From Gemmatimonadota bacterium (GTDB lineage: Bacteria > Latescibacterota > UBA2968), in assembly GCA_002714465.1 (NCBI GenBank), contig PAXL01000048.1, positions 1 through 35,071 of the forward strand: DNA of 35,071 bases, read 5' to 3'. Shown here in pieces: positions 8,444 through 17,049 of this stretch. Position numbers and translations under genes: made by a program. A model generated the notes under the pieces. It had not been told where the DNA came from. It did no database searches and saw nothing but the letters and a program-made list of their open reading frames with translations. How positions within the stretch are numbered: the first letter of the stretch is position 1; each line of letters opens with the position of its first letter.

Positions 8444-9396
8444 TGCGAGTCCTCGGCTCGGTTATTAAGCTGCTCGTCAGCGTTGGTATGATCGCTCTGT
8501 TTCTCCAACAGATCGACCTTGTGGACGTCGAACAGGCGGCTCGTAGGGCCCGGCCCTCCTTTCTGCTCCTGAGCATAGGCCTCTTCGTCGTTAGCAATCT
8601 GATCGGTGCACTGCAATGGAGGGTGCTCCTGCGAGTTCAGGGATTCGATCTGCCGCTTCAACGTGTAGTTTCGCTCTACTTCGTCGGAGTCTTCTTCAAC
8701 AATTTTCTGGTCAGCAATATCGGGGGCGATGCTGTCCGGGTGTATGACCTCAACCGAATGACCGGACAGGGCTCGCGAGGGTTTGCGGCCACGTTTCTCG
8801 ACCGATTTGTCGGGCTTTTCGTGCTGATCTTGTTCTCGCTGATCGCGTTTTCCGCGAATCCGGAGCTCTGGTCACTCGGTATAGCGGTCCCCGTGGCGGC
8901 GCTGGTCATTGTCCTCGCAGGGATCTTGGCCTTCGGGTTCTCGAGACGGCTCAGCGCGTTCATTCTAGGCATCGCGCAGCGGTTTGCGCCTGAGAAGGTC
9001 GTCTCCTTGCTTGAGCGGATTCGGGAAGGGTTTCTGGTCTACCGACTCGCATACGGGACGCTCGCAGGTGTGCTGTGTCTGGCGAGCGGCGTGCAGCTTT
9101 CACGGATCGCGGTCTATTTCGCGGTCGGGCGGGGTATGGGACTGGATGTCGGGTTTGATCACTTTGTTGTCTTCATCCCGCTGATAGCGATCGTCGCTGC
9201 CGTGCCGATCACGTTCGGTGGCATCGGTGTGCGAGAGAACTTGGGGGCAATTCTGTTCGGGCGGGTCGGCGTCGAGCCTGCGGCCGCCCTCGCGATGATG
9301 TTTCTCGGATATCTGGCCGGGATCGTTGCGAGTCTCGCGGGAGGTATCAGCTTCGTATTTAGACGAACGGCCAAGCAGGAGGATTCAGATGGATGA
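8443..9396 (+). CDS. Lysylphosphatidylglycerol synthase TM region / UPF0104 membrane protein
   Basis: A 317-residue polytopic protein of the AglD/MprF-flippase-domain (UPF0104) family with about 8 membrane helices. The family signature after the second helix is visible as FFNNFLVSNIGGDAVRVYDLNR (split: FFNNFLVSNIGG, DAVRVYDLNR), and a glycine-rich PITFGGIGVRE loop lies near the C-terminus. There is no aminoacyl-transferase domain, so it resembles the flippase or transport-like half alone. Members beside glycosyltransferases are thought to aid lipid-linked sugar or lipid movement; here that role is inferred from its coupling (TGATG) to the GT2 gene. ATG 8443 is preferred to the TTG one codon upstream. 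Confidence 0.82.
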   Translation: MRVLGSVIKLLVSVGMIALFLQQIDLVDVEQAARRARPSFLLLSIGLFVVSNLIGALQWRVLLRVQGFDLPLQRVVSLYFVGVFFNNFLVSNIGGDAVRVYDLNRMTGQGSRGFAATFLDRFVGLFVLILFSLIAFSANPELWSLGIAVPVAALVIVLAGILAFGFSRRLSAFILGIAQRFAPEKVVSLLERIREGFLVYRLAYGTLAGVLCLASGVQLSRIAVYFAVGRGMGLDVGFDHFVVFIPLIAIVAAVPITFGGIGVRENLGAILFGRVGVEPAAALAMMFLGYLAGIVASLAGGISFVFRRTAKQEDSDG

Positions 9397-10546
9397 GGCG
9401 CATCTCTACGTCGGACTGATGTCCGGCACCTCCGCCGACGGTATTGATGCGGCACTCGTCGAGGTGCGAGACGAAGAGGGGGCCGAACTCAAGCTGAAAG
9501 CGTTCAGTACGACGACATACCCGGTCGATTTGCGTTCGGAGATCCTAGAAGTCGCGGACGTTCGCTATTCGACGATCGAGCGGCTCTGCCGACTGAACGT
9601 GATCCTGGGCGAGTGGTTTGCGAAGGCGACGCTGGACCTGGTCAAGATGTCGGGTGCTAAGGCCACGGACATTCAGGCGATCGGATCGCACGGGCAAACC
9701 GTACACCACTTGCCGGGCGCGGCCGATGCTTTCGAAATGCCATCACGGTCCACGCTGCAGATCGGTGATCCAGCGGTGATCGCTGAGCGGACTGGGATCC
9801 GTGTGGTGTCGGACTTCAGGAGCAGAGACATTGCGGCAGGCGGCGAGGGGGCTCCGCTTGTTCCGCTCGTGGACTACCTGCTTTTCAGGTCAGAGACAGA
9901 GGGGCGAGTACTTCTCAATATCGGTGGCATCGCTAACGTGACCATTCTGCCACCCCGGTCCGGTCCGGAAGACGTTGTAGCATTTGACACGGGGCCTGGC
10001 AATGTGATCATCGATGGACTCGTGAGTCGACTGACCGATGGCCAAGAGCGATTCGACGAAGGGGGACAGATTGCGTCCTCCGGAGAAGTGCAGAGGGAGA
10101 TCCTCCAACGCTGGCTCGGTCACTCCTACTTCGAGCAGCCGCCGCCCCGGTCTACGGGCCGAGAGATGTTCGGTGACGCCTATGTAGACCGGTTACTGGC
10201 GGAACACTCAGGAGTAGCTGCAGACGATCTGATTGCAACGGCTACGGCGTTCACTGCCCAGTCCGTGGTGGAGGGGATTCGCTGTTTCGCCCCCGATTTC
10301 GATCGCTTGACCGAGATTTTTGTGAGTGGAGGGGGGAGCGCCAACGACACGCTGTTGAGGGAGCTGGCTAGCCGATCCCATCCTTTGAAGGTTAGCATCT
10401 CGTCCGATCTGGGAATTGATCCGGACGCCAAGGAGGCGCTCGCTTTCGCCGTCCTTGCACACAGGACTATAAGGGGCCTTTCGGGCAACCTGCCTCGTGC
10501 AACGGGGGCTTCAGGGCCTCGTGTTCTCGGGCTGATCACCGGCTGA
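9389..10546 (+). CDS. anmK: Anhydro-N-acetylmuramic acid kinase
   Basis: A 385-residue enzyme that phosphorylates and opens 1,6-anhydroMurNAc to MurNAc-6-phosphate, recycling peptidoglycan muropeptides in the cytoplasm. The sequence has the family phosphate-binding start YVGLMSGTSADGIDAALVEV, the IGSHGQTVHH motif with the region of the catalytic Asp, VSDFRSRDIAAGGEGAPLVP, and FDTGPGN. Length fits the family (about 370-390). ATG 9389 is chosen over an upstream in-frame start because AGGAGGA lies at 9377-9383 and the family sequence begins there. It overlaps the membrane-protein gene by 8 nt (ATGGATGA). No MurNAc-6-P etherase (murQ) is nearby. Confidence 0.93.
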   Translation: MDEAHLYVGLMSGTSADGIDAALVEVRDEEGAELKLKAFSTTTYPVDLRSEILEVADVRYSTIERLCRLNVILGEWFAKATLDLVKMSGAKATDIQAIGSHGQTVHHLPGAADAFEMPSRSTLQIGDPAVIAERTGIRVVSDFRSRDIAAGGEGAPLVPLVDYLLFRSETEGRVLLNIGGIANVTILPPRSGPEDVVAFDTGPGNVIIDGLVSRLTDGQERFDEGGQIASSGEVQREILQRWLGHSYFEQPPPRSTGREMFGDAYVDRLLAEHSGVAADDLIATATAFTAQSVVEGIRCFAPDFDRLTEIFVSGGGSANDTLLRELASRSHPLKVSISSDLGIDPDAKEALAFAVLAHRTIRGLSGNLPRATGASGPRVLGLITG

Positions 10547-10874
10547 AGCACCCGGGAATTCCGGGTTGATCTAAAAATGGCGTTTCGGTAGCTTTTAAGC
10601 TGTATCGAACACACGATGGCATTGATCCGTATCCCGCTGTGTGGCCGAATTTCGGCGCATTTTCAGCTAGTGCGGCAAGCGAAGGTTCTCAACGGATGGT
10701 GGGTGATCTCTACGAGGAGTTTAAGGATCGCAGGTCGGCTAACTCGAGGGCTATCGTTGGGGCCGATGACCCGAAAAATTTCAAGGTCAACGTCGAAAAC
10801 TATACGGATGTTTCTGTGTAGGATGATCCCGTAATTGGTTGTCCTGCAATAGCCTTTGGGCTTGATCTCGGAGG
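10547..10874. other. Gap with a GC-rich hairpin and a possible small or broken ORF
   Basis: Just after anmK an imperfect palindrome (about 10551-10567, ACCCGG/CCGGGT arms around GAATT) could form a hairpin but lacks a T-run. The plus frame 10570-10821 is stop-free. Its second half (DLYEEFKDRRSANSR, ADDPKNFKVNVENYTD) looks coding. The best start is ATG 10696 with GAAGG at 10681-10685, giving 41 residues. I do not recognise it. It may be a real small protein or the tail of a decayed gene. Confidence 0.3.
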
Positions 10875-11717
10875 TTGTTCTCGTTTTTGGGGAGTCTCTT
10901 GGACGTTTTACTGATCATCACCGCTGCCTGTTATTTAGCCAGCACGGTATTCTACGCGCTTCGGTTTCAGAAGGAGGGGCCGGAGCGGTCGACAACGAGC
11001 CTGGGGTTTCTTCTTGCTGGCTTTCTGGTGCAAACTATCCTACTGGGGTGGATGACGTTTGAAGGCGGCACAGTTCCCCTGACCAAGGAGGCCCTTCCGA
11101 CTCTTTGCGCGTGGCTCATCGTGATCGTGTACGTCTACGTCGAATTGTCCACGTCACAACAGGCGTTGGGTGCTTTGATTGTTCCGATTGTGACCCTGTT
11201 GCACGTGCTGGCGGTGGCTGGCTTGTATCAAACAGAGGCGATCGTCGCTGTCGAGCACTCGGGTGGCTGGTTCCGCCTGCACGTCCTCGCCTATATCCTG
11301 GCATACGTCGCCTTCGCTATTTCCTGCGTGAGCGCTGTGATGTATGTGATGTTGCTCGGGGAGATCCAGAAGAAGCATCTCGGTTACTTCTACGAGAGGC
11401 TTCCCTCCCTGGATTCGCTGAACCAAGTGAATAATCGAGCCGCGACCTTCGGGTTCGTGCTCCTGACGGCGGGTGTTTTCTCCTCGACCATCTGGGCCTA
11501 CCAAGAACTCGACACCATCTGGGTCTGGGGTGAGCCGACGGTTTTCCCGCTTCTGTTGTCGTGGCTGATCTATGGCGGACATCTGATCGCGCGGATAGCT
11601 GGGGGGTGGCAAGGCAGAAGGGCGGCGGTCCTGTCGATCGCCGGGTTCACAATTGTTGTCCTTGCCTTTCCCGTCGTGGGCGTGTTCTTCTCGGGTGTCC
11701 ACCCTTTCGGGAATTAA
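10875..11717 (+). CDS. hemX: HemX/CcsA-type cytochrome c assembly family membrane protein
   Basis: A 280-residue membrane protein with eight or so helices, similar to the CcsA/YpjD/HemX group (cytochrome c assembly protein domain). Conserved features are the His in RLHVLAYILAYVAF, the WGEPTVFPLLLSWLIYGGHL segment near the C-terminus, and a tryptophan-rich loop before it. Its position at the head of a hemA operon matches HemX, which in Bacillus affects the level of glutamyl-tRNA reductase; that role is inferred here. GGAGG at 10870-10874 touches the TTG at 10875, so the real start may be the in-frame TTG at 10887. A haem-handling role in cytochrome c assembly is the alternative. Confidence 0.75.
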   Translation: MFSFLGSLLDVLLIITAACYLASTVFYALRFQKEGPERSTTSLGFLLAGFLVQTILLGWMTFEGGTVPLTKEALPTLCAWLIVIVYVYVELSTSQQALGALIVPIVTLLHVLAVAGLYQTEAIVAVEHSGGWFRLHVLAYILAYVAFAISCVSAVMYVMLLGEIQKKHLGYFYERLPSLDSLNQVNNRAATFGFVLLTAGVFSSTIWAYQELDTIWVWGEPTVFPLLLSWLIYGGHLIARIAGGWQGRRAAVLSIAGFTIVVLAFPVVGVFFSGVHPFGN

Positions 11718-11719
11718 TC

Positions 11720-12349
11720 GTGTCCGCCGGTACCTATCCCGTGTTTCTCAGGCTCAAGGGAAAGACATGTCTGGTCGTTGGAGCGGGGAAGGTAGGGGCG
11801 CGAAAGGCACGCGGTCTGTTGGCGTCAGGCGCCAGGGTTCGTGTTGTGAGCCTGAAAGTGTCGTGGGCGTTCGGAGAGGAAGATCTCTCGGCGTGTGAGG
11901 TTGTCGAGCGAGGTTTCGATGCGGCAGATCTGGATGGTATGTCGCTCGTCGTCGCTGCAACGGACAGCGAGTCGGTAAACGGAGAGGTTGTGTCTGCCGC
12001 GCGAGCGAGGGGTGTCTGGGTGAACGACGTGACGAGTGCGGACAGGTCCGATTTCATCCTCCCGGCGATCGTGAATCGAGGTGGGCTCACGATCGCCGTG
12101 TCTACGGGAGGCGGCAGCCCCGCCTATGCCCGATTTGTGAGAGAGACGCTTGAAGAGGAGTTCGGTGAAGAACACGCAGCAATGGTAAATCTTCTGACAG
12201 AACTGCGGCCTCGAGTGATGGATTCGCTCGAACCGGACGTGCGACCAGCATTTTGGGAGAAGGTTGTGACGAACGAAACCCTTGACCTGATAAGGTCCGG
12301 TCAGGCAGACGAGCTTAGGGAGCGGATCGAGCGATGGCTATCGTCGTAG
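11720..12349 (+). CDS. Precorrin-2 dehydrogenase / sirohydrochlorin ferrochelatase (CysG-N/Met8 type)
   Basis: A 209-residue stand-alone version of the N-terminal module of CysG. It oxidises precorrin-2 to sirohydrochlorin with NAD+ and may insert Fe to give sirohaem. The Rossmann motif VVGAGKVGARKARGL is at about residues 18-32. The family's ADRSDFILPAIVNRGGLTIAVSTGGGSP stretch (ADRSDFILPAIV, then GLTIAVSTGGGSP) follows. GTG 11720 is chosen because the homologous region begins there (YPVFLRLKGK), 2 nt after the hemX stop. It overlaps hemA by 16 nt. With the CobA domain downstream, it makes the sirohaem branch complete in this operon. Confidence 0.9.
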   Translation: MSAGTYPVFLRLKGKTCLVVGAGKVGARKARGLLASGARVRVVSLKVSWAFGEEDLSACEVVERGFDAADLDGMSLVVAATDSESVNGEVVSAARARGVWVNDVTSADRSDFILPAIVNRGGLTIAVSTGGGSPAYARFVRETLEEEFGEEHAAMVNLLTELRPRVMDSLEPDVRPAFWEKVVTNETLDLIRSGQADELRERIERWLSS

Positions 12350-13644
12350 TCGGCGTTTCGCATCACACTGCTCCGGTCGACATCAGGGACAGCATCGCCG
12401 TGTCGGCGGCCGAGTATCCCGTCGCTCTCTCTGATCTGGCGGGGGTCAAGCACGTCGACCAGGTGGCGCTGATCTCGACGTGCAACAGGACCGAGGCCTA
12501 CGCCGTGTCGAAAAACGCCGATGCGGCGGTGGTGGCGATCCAAGCCCATATCGGCAAGCGCGCTGACGAGATCGACGTGTCTGATCATCTGTTCTCATAT
12601 CAGCGAGATGACGCCATCAAACACCTCTATCGGGTGGCGGCCGGACTCGATTCGATGATCATGGGTGAGCCGCAGATCGCTGGTCAGGTTAAGGATGCTG
12701 GGGCAAGGGCTATGGAGCTTGGGACTTCCGGCCGGATCCTGAACAGGTTGTTCAGGGGCGCCGTAGAGGCTTCGAAGCGGGCCCGAACGGAGACCGAGAT
12801 TGCCGCGGGGGCCGTGTCCGTGCCTTTCGCTGCCGTCGAGCTGGCCAAGAAGATCTTTGGTCAGCTAGAGGGGCAGAATGCTTTCGTGCTCGGTGCCGGT
12901 GAGATGAGTGAGCTAACAGCCCGTCATCTTGTCGAAAACGGTGTGTCCGGACTCTCGGTCGCAAGCCGCACGATGGCGCGTGCAAAGGATCTGGCGGAGG
13001 CCGTGAATGGTCGCGCGATGGGCTGGTCTGACGCGCTCGAGCGGCTTCAGGAAGCGGATATCGTGATTAGTTCGACAAGCGCGCCCCACTATGTGATCGG
13101 GAAAGACGTCGTGGCAGAGGCGATGTCGAACCGTCGTAACAAGCAGATGTTTCTGATTGATATCGCTGTCCCGCGAGATATTGCGCCGGATGTCGGTGAT
13201 CTCTACAACGTCGTTCTCTATGATATCGACGATCTTCAGGCGGTTGTCGGAGGGAACATCCAGAAGCGCCAGGAGGAAGCGGAGAAGGCAAAGGAAATCG
13301 TAAATGAAGAGGTGGTGGCGTTCGAGGCGTGGGTCCAGAGCCTAGATGTCCAGCCGGCGGTGGTTGCCCTACGGAAGCGGTTTCACGAGATCATGCAGCA
13401 GGAGTTGGAGAGAGCGAAGCTGACTGATTTTTCCGACGATCAGCGTGAGAAGGTCGCCATGGTGCTCCGTCAATTCACGAATAAGCTTCTTCACTCGCCT
13501 ACTACGCAGCTCAAGAAGCTGGCGGAGGGCGGGGAGGGAACGGAACACGTAGACACGCTGATCCAGCTTTTCTGTCTTGCTGACGAAATCCTGTCCACAA
13601 AGGAGTCGGCCGCGGACTCGCTCGATCGGGTCAAATCGTCTTGA
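12334..13644 (+). CDS. hemA: Glutamyl-tRNA reductase
   Basis: A 436-residue enzyme that reduces glutamyl-tRNA(Glu) to glutamate-1-semialdehyde, the first committed step of C5-pathway tetrapyrrole synthesis. The N-terminus VVGVSHHTAPVDIRD is typical. The catalytic thiol is Cys50 in ISTCNRTEAY. GEPQIAGQVKDA and the NADPH-binding VLGAGEMSELTARHL follow, and the C-terminal dimerisation helices (HSPTTQLKKLAEGG) are present. Length is normal. It starts inside the end of the precorrin-2 dehydrogenase gene and overlaps hemC by 4 nt (TTGA). hemL and hemB are not in the window. Confidence 0.96.
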   Translation: MAIVVVGVSHHTAPVDIRDSIAVSAAEYPVALSDLAGVKHVDQVALISTCNRTEAYAVSKNADAAVVAIQAHIGKRADEIDVSDHLFSYQRDDAIKHLYRVAAGLDSMIMGEPQIAGQVKDAGARAMELGTSGRILNRLFRGAVEASKRARTETEIAAGAVSVPFAAVELAKKIFGQLEGQNAFVLGAGEMSELTARHLVENGVSGLSVASRTMARAKDLAEAVNGRAMGWSDALERLQEADIVISSTSAPHYVIGKDVVAEAMSNRRNKQMFLIDIAVPRDIAPDVGDLYNVVLYDIDDLQAVVGGNIQKRQEEAEKAKEIVNEEVVAFEAWVQSLDVQPAVVALRKRFHEIMQQELERAKLTDFSDDQREKVAMVLRQFTNKLLHSPTTQLKKLAEGGEGTEHVDTLIQLFCLADEILSTKESAADSLDRVKSS

Positions 13645-14558
13645 AAGTCGTGATCGGGTCCAGGGGGAGCCAGCTCGCCCTGTGGCAGTCTGAGTGGGCC
13701 AAGTCCCAATTGGCTTCAACGCACGACGGCCTCGACGTCACGATCGAGGTGATCAAGACGGAAGGTGACGCTAACCTCGCCGCCTCTTTCTCTGAAATAG
13801 GTAGCAAGGGTGTGTTCACGAAGGAGGTCGATGAAGCCCTCCTGTCTGGTCGCACCGACTTCTCCGTCCACAGTCTCAAAGATCTTCCCACAACGCTCCT
13901 CGATGGTCTAGAGTTGGCCGCTGTTAGCCCGCGCGAGGACGTGCGAGACGCAATCTGTGCACGCGATGGTCTGTCACTTTCGGATCTGCCAGATGGAGCA
14001 CGGGTGGCCACTTCGAGCCTGCGTCGCCAAGCGCTTCTTCGGTCAGTGCGTCCCGATGTCAATCTTCGGCCGCTCCGGGGTAATGTAGATACACGGATCC
14101 GCAAACTGGAGACCGAAGAACTGGATGCGATTGTCCTTGCAGGTGCGGGTTTGAAACGGCTGAAACTGAATGAACATATCTCGCAATTGCTCCCACCTTC
14201 CGAGTTCGTGCCTGCAGCAGGACAGGGGGTTATGGCCCTTGTTGCTCGTACGAATGATCCACAGGTCAGCGAACTTCTGTCTGTCGTTGAAGATACGGAT
14301 GCGCGAGCGGCGATCACAGCCGAACGGAGTGCATTGGCGGAGCTTGGAGGGGGCTGCAAGATTCCGTTCGGTGCTTGGGCGCGTCGGGAGGAAGACGACT
14401 TTGTTCTGGACGGCGTCATTGCCCACCCCGAGAAGGGGAACCCCGTTCGAGCCCAGATCATAGGAACAGAGGATCAGGCAGCTGCGATGGGGAAGGCTCT
14501 GGCAGAGGAGCTTCTGCGGCTGGGAGGAGATGCCATCCTGAAAGAGGTGCTCGCGTGA
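13641..14558 (+). CDS. hemC: Porphobilinogen deaminase (hydroxymethylbilane synthase)
   Basis: A 305-residue enzyme that polymerises four porphobilinogens into hydroxymethylbilane. Family motifs seen are VIGSRGSQLALWQSEW at the N-terminus, KGVFTKEVDEALLSGRTDFSVHSLKDLPT, with the HSLKDLPT signature, and ATSSLRRQALL. The dipyrromethane cofactor is attached at Cys239 in ELGGGCKIPFG. The start is TTG 13641, which overlaps the hemA stop as TTGA; no other start fits the family N-terminus. It overlaps the downstream fusion gene by GTGA. It is the third catalytic step and sits in pathway order. Confidence 0.96.
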   Translation: MKVVIGSRGSQLALWQSEWAKSQLASTHDGLDVTIEVIKTEGDANLAASFSEIGSKGVFTKEVDEALLSGRTDFSVHSLKDLPTTLLDGLELAAVSPREDVRDAICARDGLSLSDLPDGARVATSSLRRQALLRSVRPDVNLRPLRGNVDTRIRKLETEELDAIVLAGAGLKRLKLNEHISQLLPPSEFVPAAGQGVMALVARTNDPQVSELLSVVEDTDARAAITAERSALAELGGGCKIPFGAWARREEDDFVLDGVIAHPEKGNPVRAQIIGTEDQAAAMGKALAEELLRLGGDAILKEVLA

Positions 14559-16060
14559 GTGCGGGAATCGCATATCTGGTCGGCGCAGGTCCTGGGGATC
14601 CTGGACTCATTACGGTAAGAGGAATGGCGTGCCTCAGGGCGGCCGAGGTCGTTCTCTACGACGACCTATCACACCCGGACCTCGTGGAAGAGACGCCATC
14701 TTCCTGCGAGCGGATCTACGTCGGGAAGCGTGCCGGGTTCAAAGCGAAGTCGCAGGAGGAGACGAATGCGCTGCTCGTAGAGCACGTTTCCCAAGGCAAG
14801 CGCGTGGTCCGTCTGAAGGGCGGCGACCCCTATGTTTTTGGGCGAGGGGGTGAGGAAGCGACCACGTTGATGGAGGCGGGGCTGGACTTCGAGGTTGTCC
14901 CTGGCGTGACGAGTGGTTTTGCGGCGCCTGCATACGCAGGCATTCCCGTAACCCATCGAGGCGTATCGGCACAGGTCACCTTGGTCACGGGACACGAGGA
15001 TCAGACGAAACCCAACAGTCAGGTGGACTGGGAGGCCCTTGGTCGCGCTGGTGGCACGATCGTCGTCTATATGGGCGTTGGGAAGCGCGAACAATACGCA
15101 AGGCTGTTGATGGCTGGCGGTCTGGGTAGCGACACACCTGTAGCTGCGATCACTTGGGGTACGCGCCCGGAGCAACGAGTCGCTCGCGGGACGCTCGGAA
15201 GCCTGCACGAACTCGATATCGTTAACCCTGCGGCCATTGTGATCGGTGCGGTTGCCGGAATGGAACTCGACTGGTTCTCAGGGAAGATCCTTGCTGGTCA
15301 AGCGATCGCCGTGACACGTACTCGTGAGCAATCGAGCGAACTGGTTCGTCTGCTCAGAGAGTCTGGCGCAGAGGTTCTTGAGATACCGACTATCGAGATT
15401 CGTGCCCCCGAATCGTGGACTCCCGTTGACGAGCTGATCGGTCAGATCGACCGGTTTAACTGGCTTGCCTTTGCGAGCCCAAACAGCGTCGATCGATTCC
15501 TGGGAAGGCTGATTGGTAAGAAAGGGGATGTCCGTGGCGTTGGAAACGTGAAAATCGCGACAGTGGGACCGGCGACGGCCGAGCGCGTGTCTGCATACGG
15601 TCTCGCAACGGACCTGATCCCGGAGAATCACAAGGCCGAGGGGCTCGTTGACGCCCTGCTGGAGGCTTTGACGGTGGGCGACCAGGTGCTCTATCCCAGA
15701 GCAGAAGCGGGTCGAGAAGTGTTTCCTGAGAGGATTCGTGAGGCCGGATACTCCTTAGAAGACTGCGTCGTCTACAGGACAGTGAAGCCAGATTCTGTCC
15801 CGCAGATCGCGCTGGATCGATTTAAGGATGGTCGCATAACACTCCTGACGTTTGCGAGCTCTTCCGCTGTGTTGCACTTCGACGAGCTGATGCGGGCCGA
15901 GGGACTGGGAGGCACGGTGCATGGTATCCCAGCGGCCAGTATTGGTCCGACGACAACGAAGACGGCCACAGAACTGGGGTATTCGGTCAGGGTGCAAGCG
16001 CCTGAGGACCAGGTTACGGTCCAAGGACTCGTCGACTCGATACTCGGATATCTCAAATAG
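14555..16060 (+). CDS. cobA-hemD: Uroporphyrinogen-III C-methyltransferase / uroporphyrinogen-III synthase fusion
   Basis: A 501-residue bifunctional protein. Residues 1 to about 245 are SUMT (CobA), which methylates uroporphyrinogen III with SAM at C2 and C7: YLVGAGPGDPGLITVRG, VVRLKGGDPYVFGRGGEEA and VPGVTSGFAAPAYAGIPVTHRG (VPGVTSGFAAPA, AGIPVTHRG) are all diagnostic. From about residue 248 (GQAIAVTRTREQSSELVRLL) to the end is HemD, which cyclises hydroxymethylbilane; it has the two-lobed pattern with FASPNSVDRF and TFASSSAVLHF. The start is GTG 14555, overlapping hemC by 4 nt. This fusion supplies both haem and sirohaem branches and is known from clostridia and deltaproteobacteria among others. 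Two possible promoters for the next gene follow. Confidence 0.95.
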   Translation: MSAGIAYLVGAGPGDPGLITVRGMACLRAAEVVLYDDLSHPDLVEETPSSCERIYVGKRAGFKAKSQEETNALLVEHVSQGKRVVRLKGGDPYVFGRGGEEATTLMEAGLDFEVVPGVTSGFAAPAYAGIPVTHRGVSAQVTLVTGHEDQTKPNSQVDWEALGRAGGTIVVYMGVGKREQYARLLMAGGLGSDTPVAAITWGTRPEQRVARGTLGSLHELDIVNPAAIVIGAVAGMELDWFSGKILAGQAIAVTRTREQSSELVRLLRESGAEVLEIPTIEIRAPESWTPVDELIGQIDRFNWLAFASPNSVDRFLGRLIGKKGDVRGVGNVKIATVGPATAERVSAYGLATDLIPENHKAEGLVDALLEALTVGDQVLYPRAEAGREVFPERIREAGYSLEDCVVYRTVKPDSVPQIALDRFKDGRITLLTFASSSAVLHFDELMRAEGLGGTVHGIPAASIGPTTTKTATELGYSVRVQAPEDQVTVQGLVDSILGYLK

Positions 16061-16091
16061 TATCAGTCACTTAAGTTGAATAAAATCGGCA

Positions 16092-16120
16092 TTGACACTC
16101 GGGGTCCTGCACGATAACTT
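16092..16120 (+). promoter_or_regulatory. Candidate sigma-70-type promoter P1 for the secreted cohesin-like protein
   Basis: TTGACA (16092-16097), 17-bp spacer, TAACTT (16115-16120), in an AT-rich gap between the hem operon and the next gene. The -35 box is a perfect consensus match. Confidence 0.55.
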
Positions 16121-16125
16121 TTAAT

Positions 16126-16154
16126 TTGATACTGGCGTTACACATGTCGATAAT
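16126..16154 (+). promoter_or_regulatory. Candidate sigma-70-type promoter P2 for the secreted cohesin-like protein
   Basis: TTGATA (16126-16131), 17-bp spacer, GATAAT (16149-16154), 34 bp downstream of P1 and closer to the start codon. This gene thus has two stacked candidate promoters, which would fit strong expression. Confidence 0.5.
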
Positions 16155-16215
16155 ATATAAGTAGATGTTAATCCGATCGATCGAGTCGGGAACCACCCTA
16201 CAGGAGGCTCGGGGA

Positions 16216-17025
16216 ATGAAGAATCTTATTACAGTGTTGGCGAGCGCTGCCATCCTAGCCGCCGGATCGGCTTCTGCCAAAACGATGGCCCAGGGCTTGA
16301 ACATCACGGGCGGTGACAACCCGTTCGCAAAGCTTGAACTTAATCGCGTCGACAAAGGCCAGTCAGATGACGGTCTGATGCGTCTCAGGATGACTGTCGA
16401 AGAAGTCCAGAACCTTAAGGGCTATGGGTTCATGCTGCAATATGACGAGGCCAAGTACGAGTTTGTAGAAGCCAAGCAGGTCGTCGAAGGGATGATGGGA
16501 GACGCAGACGGTCAGTCCGGTCTCTTTGTGTCCTCAAACAAGACGCCTGGTGAAGTTGTCGTGGGTTCGATGCGAGTCGACGGTTCGAGCGCAGATGGTG
16601 CTGGCGAGCTGGTGGAATTCGTGTTCCGCACTGAAGAGTCTCCGCTGCAGACGGATTTCCAGATCCTGGACGGGATCCTCGTCGATGTCGCAGGTAATGT
16701 CGACCAGATGCACGACATCGCGATTGGGCGTCTCGACCCGATTCCAGAGAACTACGGTCTCGCGCAGAACATGCCGAATCCGTTCAACCCTTCGACAACG
16801 ATCTCTTACGAGGTTCCCGAGTCGGGCGCAACCAAGCTGGTTGTCTACAACCTTCTCGGTCAGCAGGTTCGTACGCTCATCGACAATACGATCGAGGCGG
16901 GCTATCACTCGATTGTCTGGGACGGCGCGGATGAATTCGGACGTCAGGTCGCAAGCGGGATCTACATTTACCGCATGAGTTCAGGTGAGTTCGCGGCGAC
17001 ACGGCGGATGATGTTCCTGAAGTAG
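16216..17025 (+). CDS. Secreted cohesin-like protein with C-terminal FlgD-Ig / type IX-like sorting tail
   Basis: A 269-residue exported protein. ATG 16216 follows AGGAGG at 16202-16207. Residues 1-22 form a signal peptide (ITVLASAAILAAGSASA). Residues of about 35-165 look like a cohesin-type beta-sandwich (GYGFMLQYDEAKYEFVEAK; VVGSMRVDGSSADGAGELVE). After a Pro-rich linker the final 85 residues are a FlgD Ig-like domain with the family start LAQNMPNPFNPSTTISYEV and the end GIYIYRMSSGEFAATRRMMF. Such tails act as secretion or surface-anchoring signals (type IX-like) in many FCB-group bacteria; whether that system exists here cannot be seen. Cohesin-like domains bind dockerins or act as structural modules, so a cell-surface role is inferred. 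Confidence 0.8.
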   Translation: MKNLITVLASAAILAAGSASAKTMAQGLNITGGDNPFAKLELNRVDKGQSDDGLMRLRMTVEEVQNLKGYGFMLQYDEAKYEFVEAKQVVEGMMGDADGQSGLFVSSNKTPGEVVVGSMRVDGSSADGAGELVEFVFRTEESPLQTDFQILDGILVDVAGNVDQMHDIAIGRLDPIPENYGLAQNMPNPFNPSTTISYEVPESGATKLVVYNLLGQQVRTLIDNTIEAGYHSIVWDGADEFGRQVASGIYIYRMSSGEFAATRRMMFLK

Positions 17026-17049
17026 CTCGCTGTCGTATCATACTACCGG

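Noticed and set aside
13631..14461. 276-codon antisense frame inside hemC
   Set aside because: Ser/Arg-rich shadow of hemC with no independent support.
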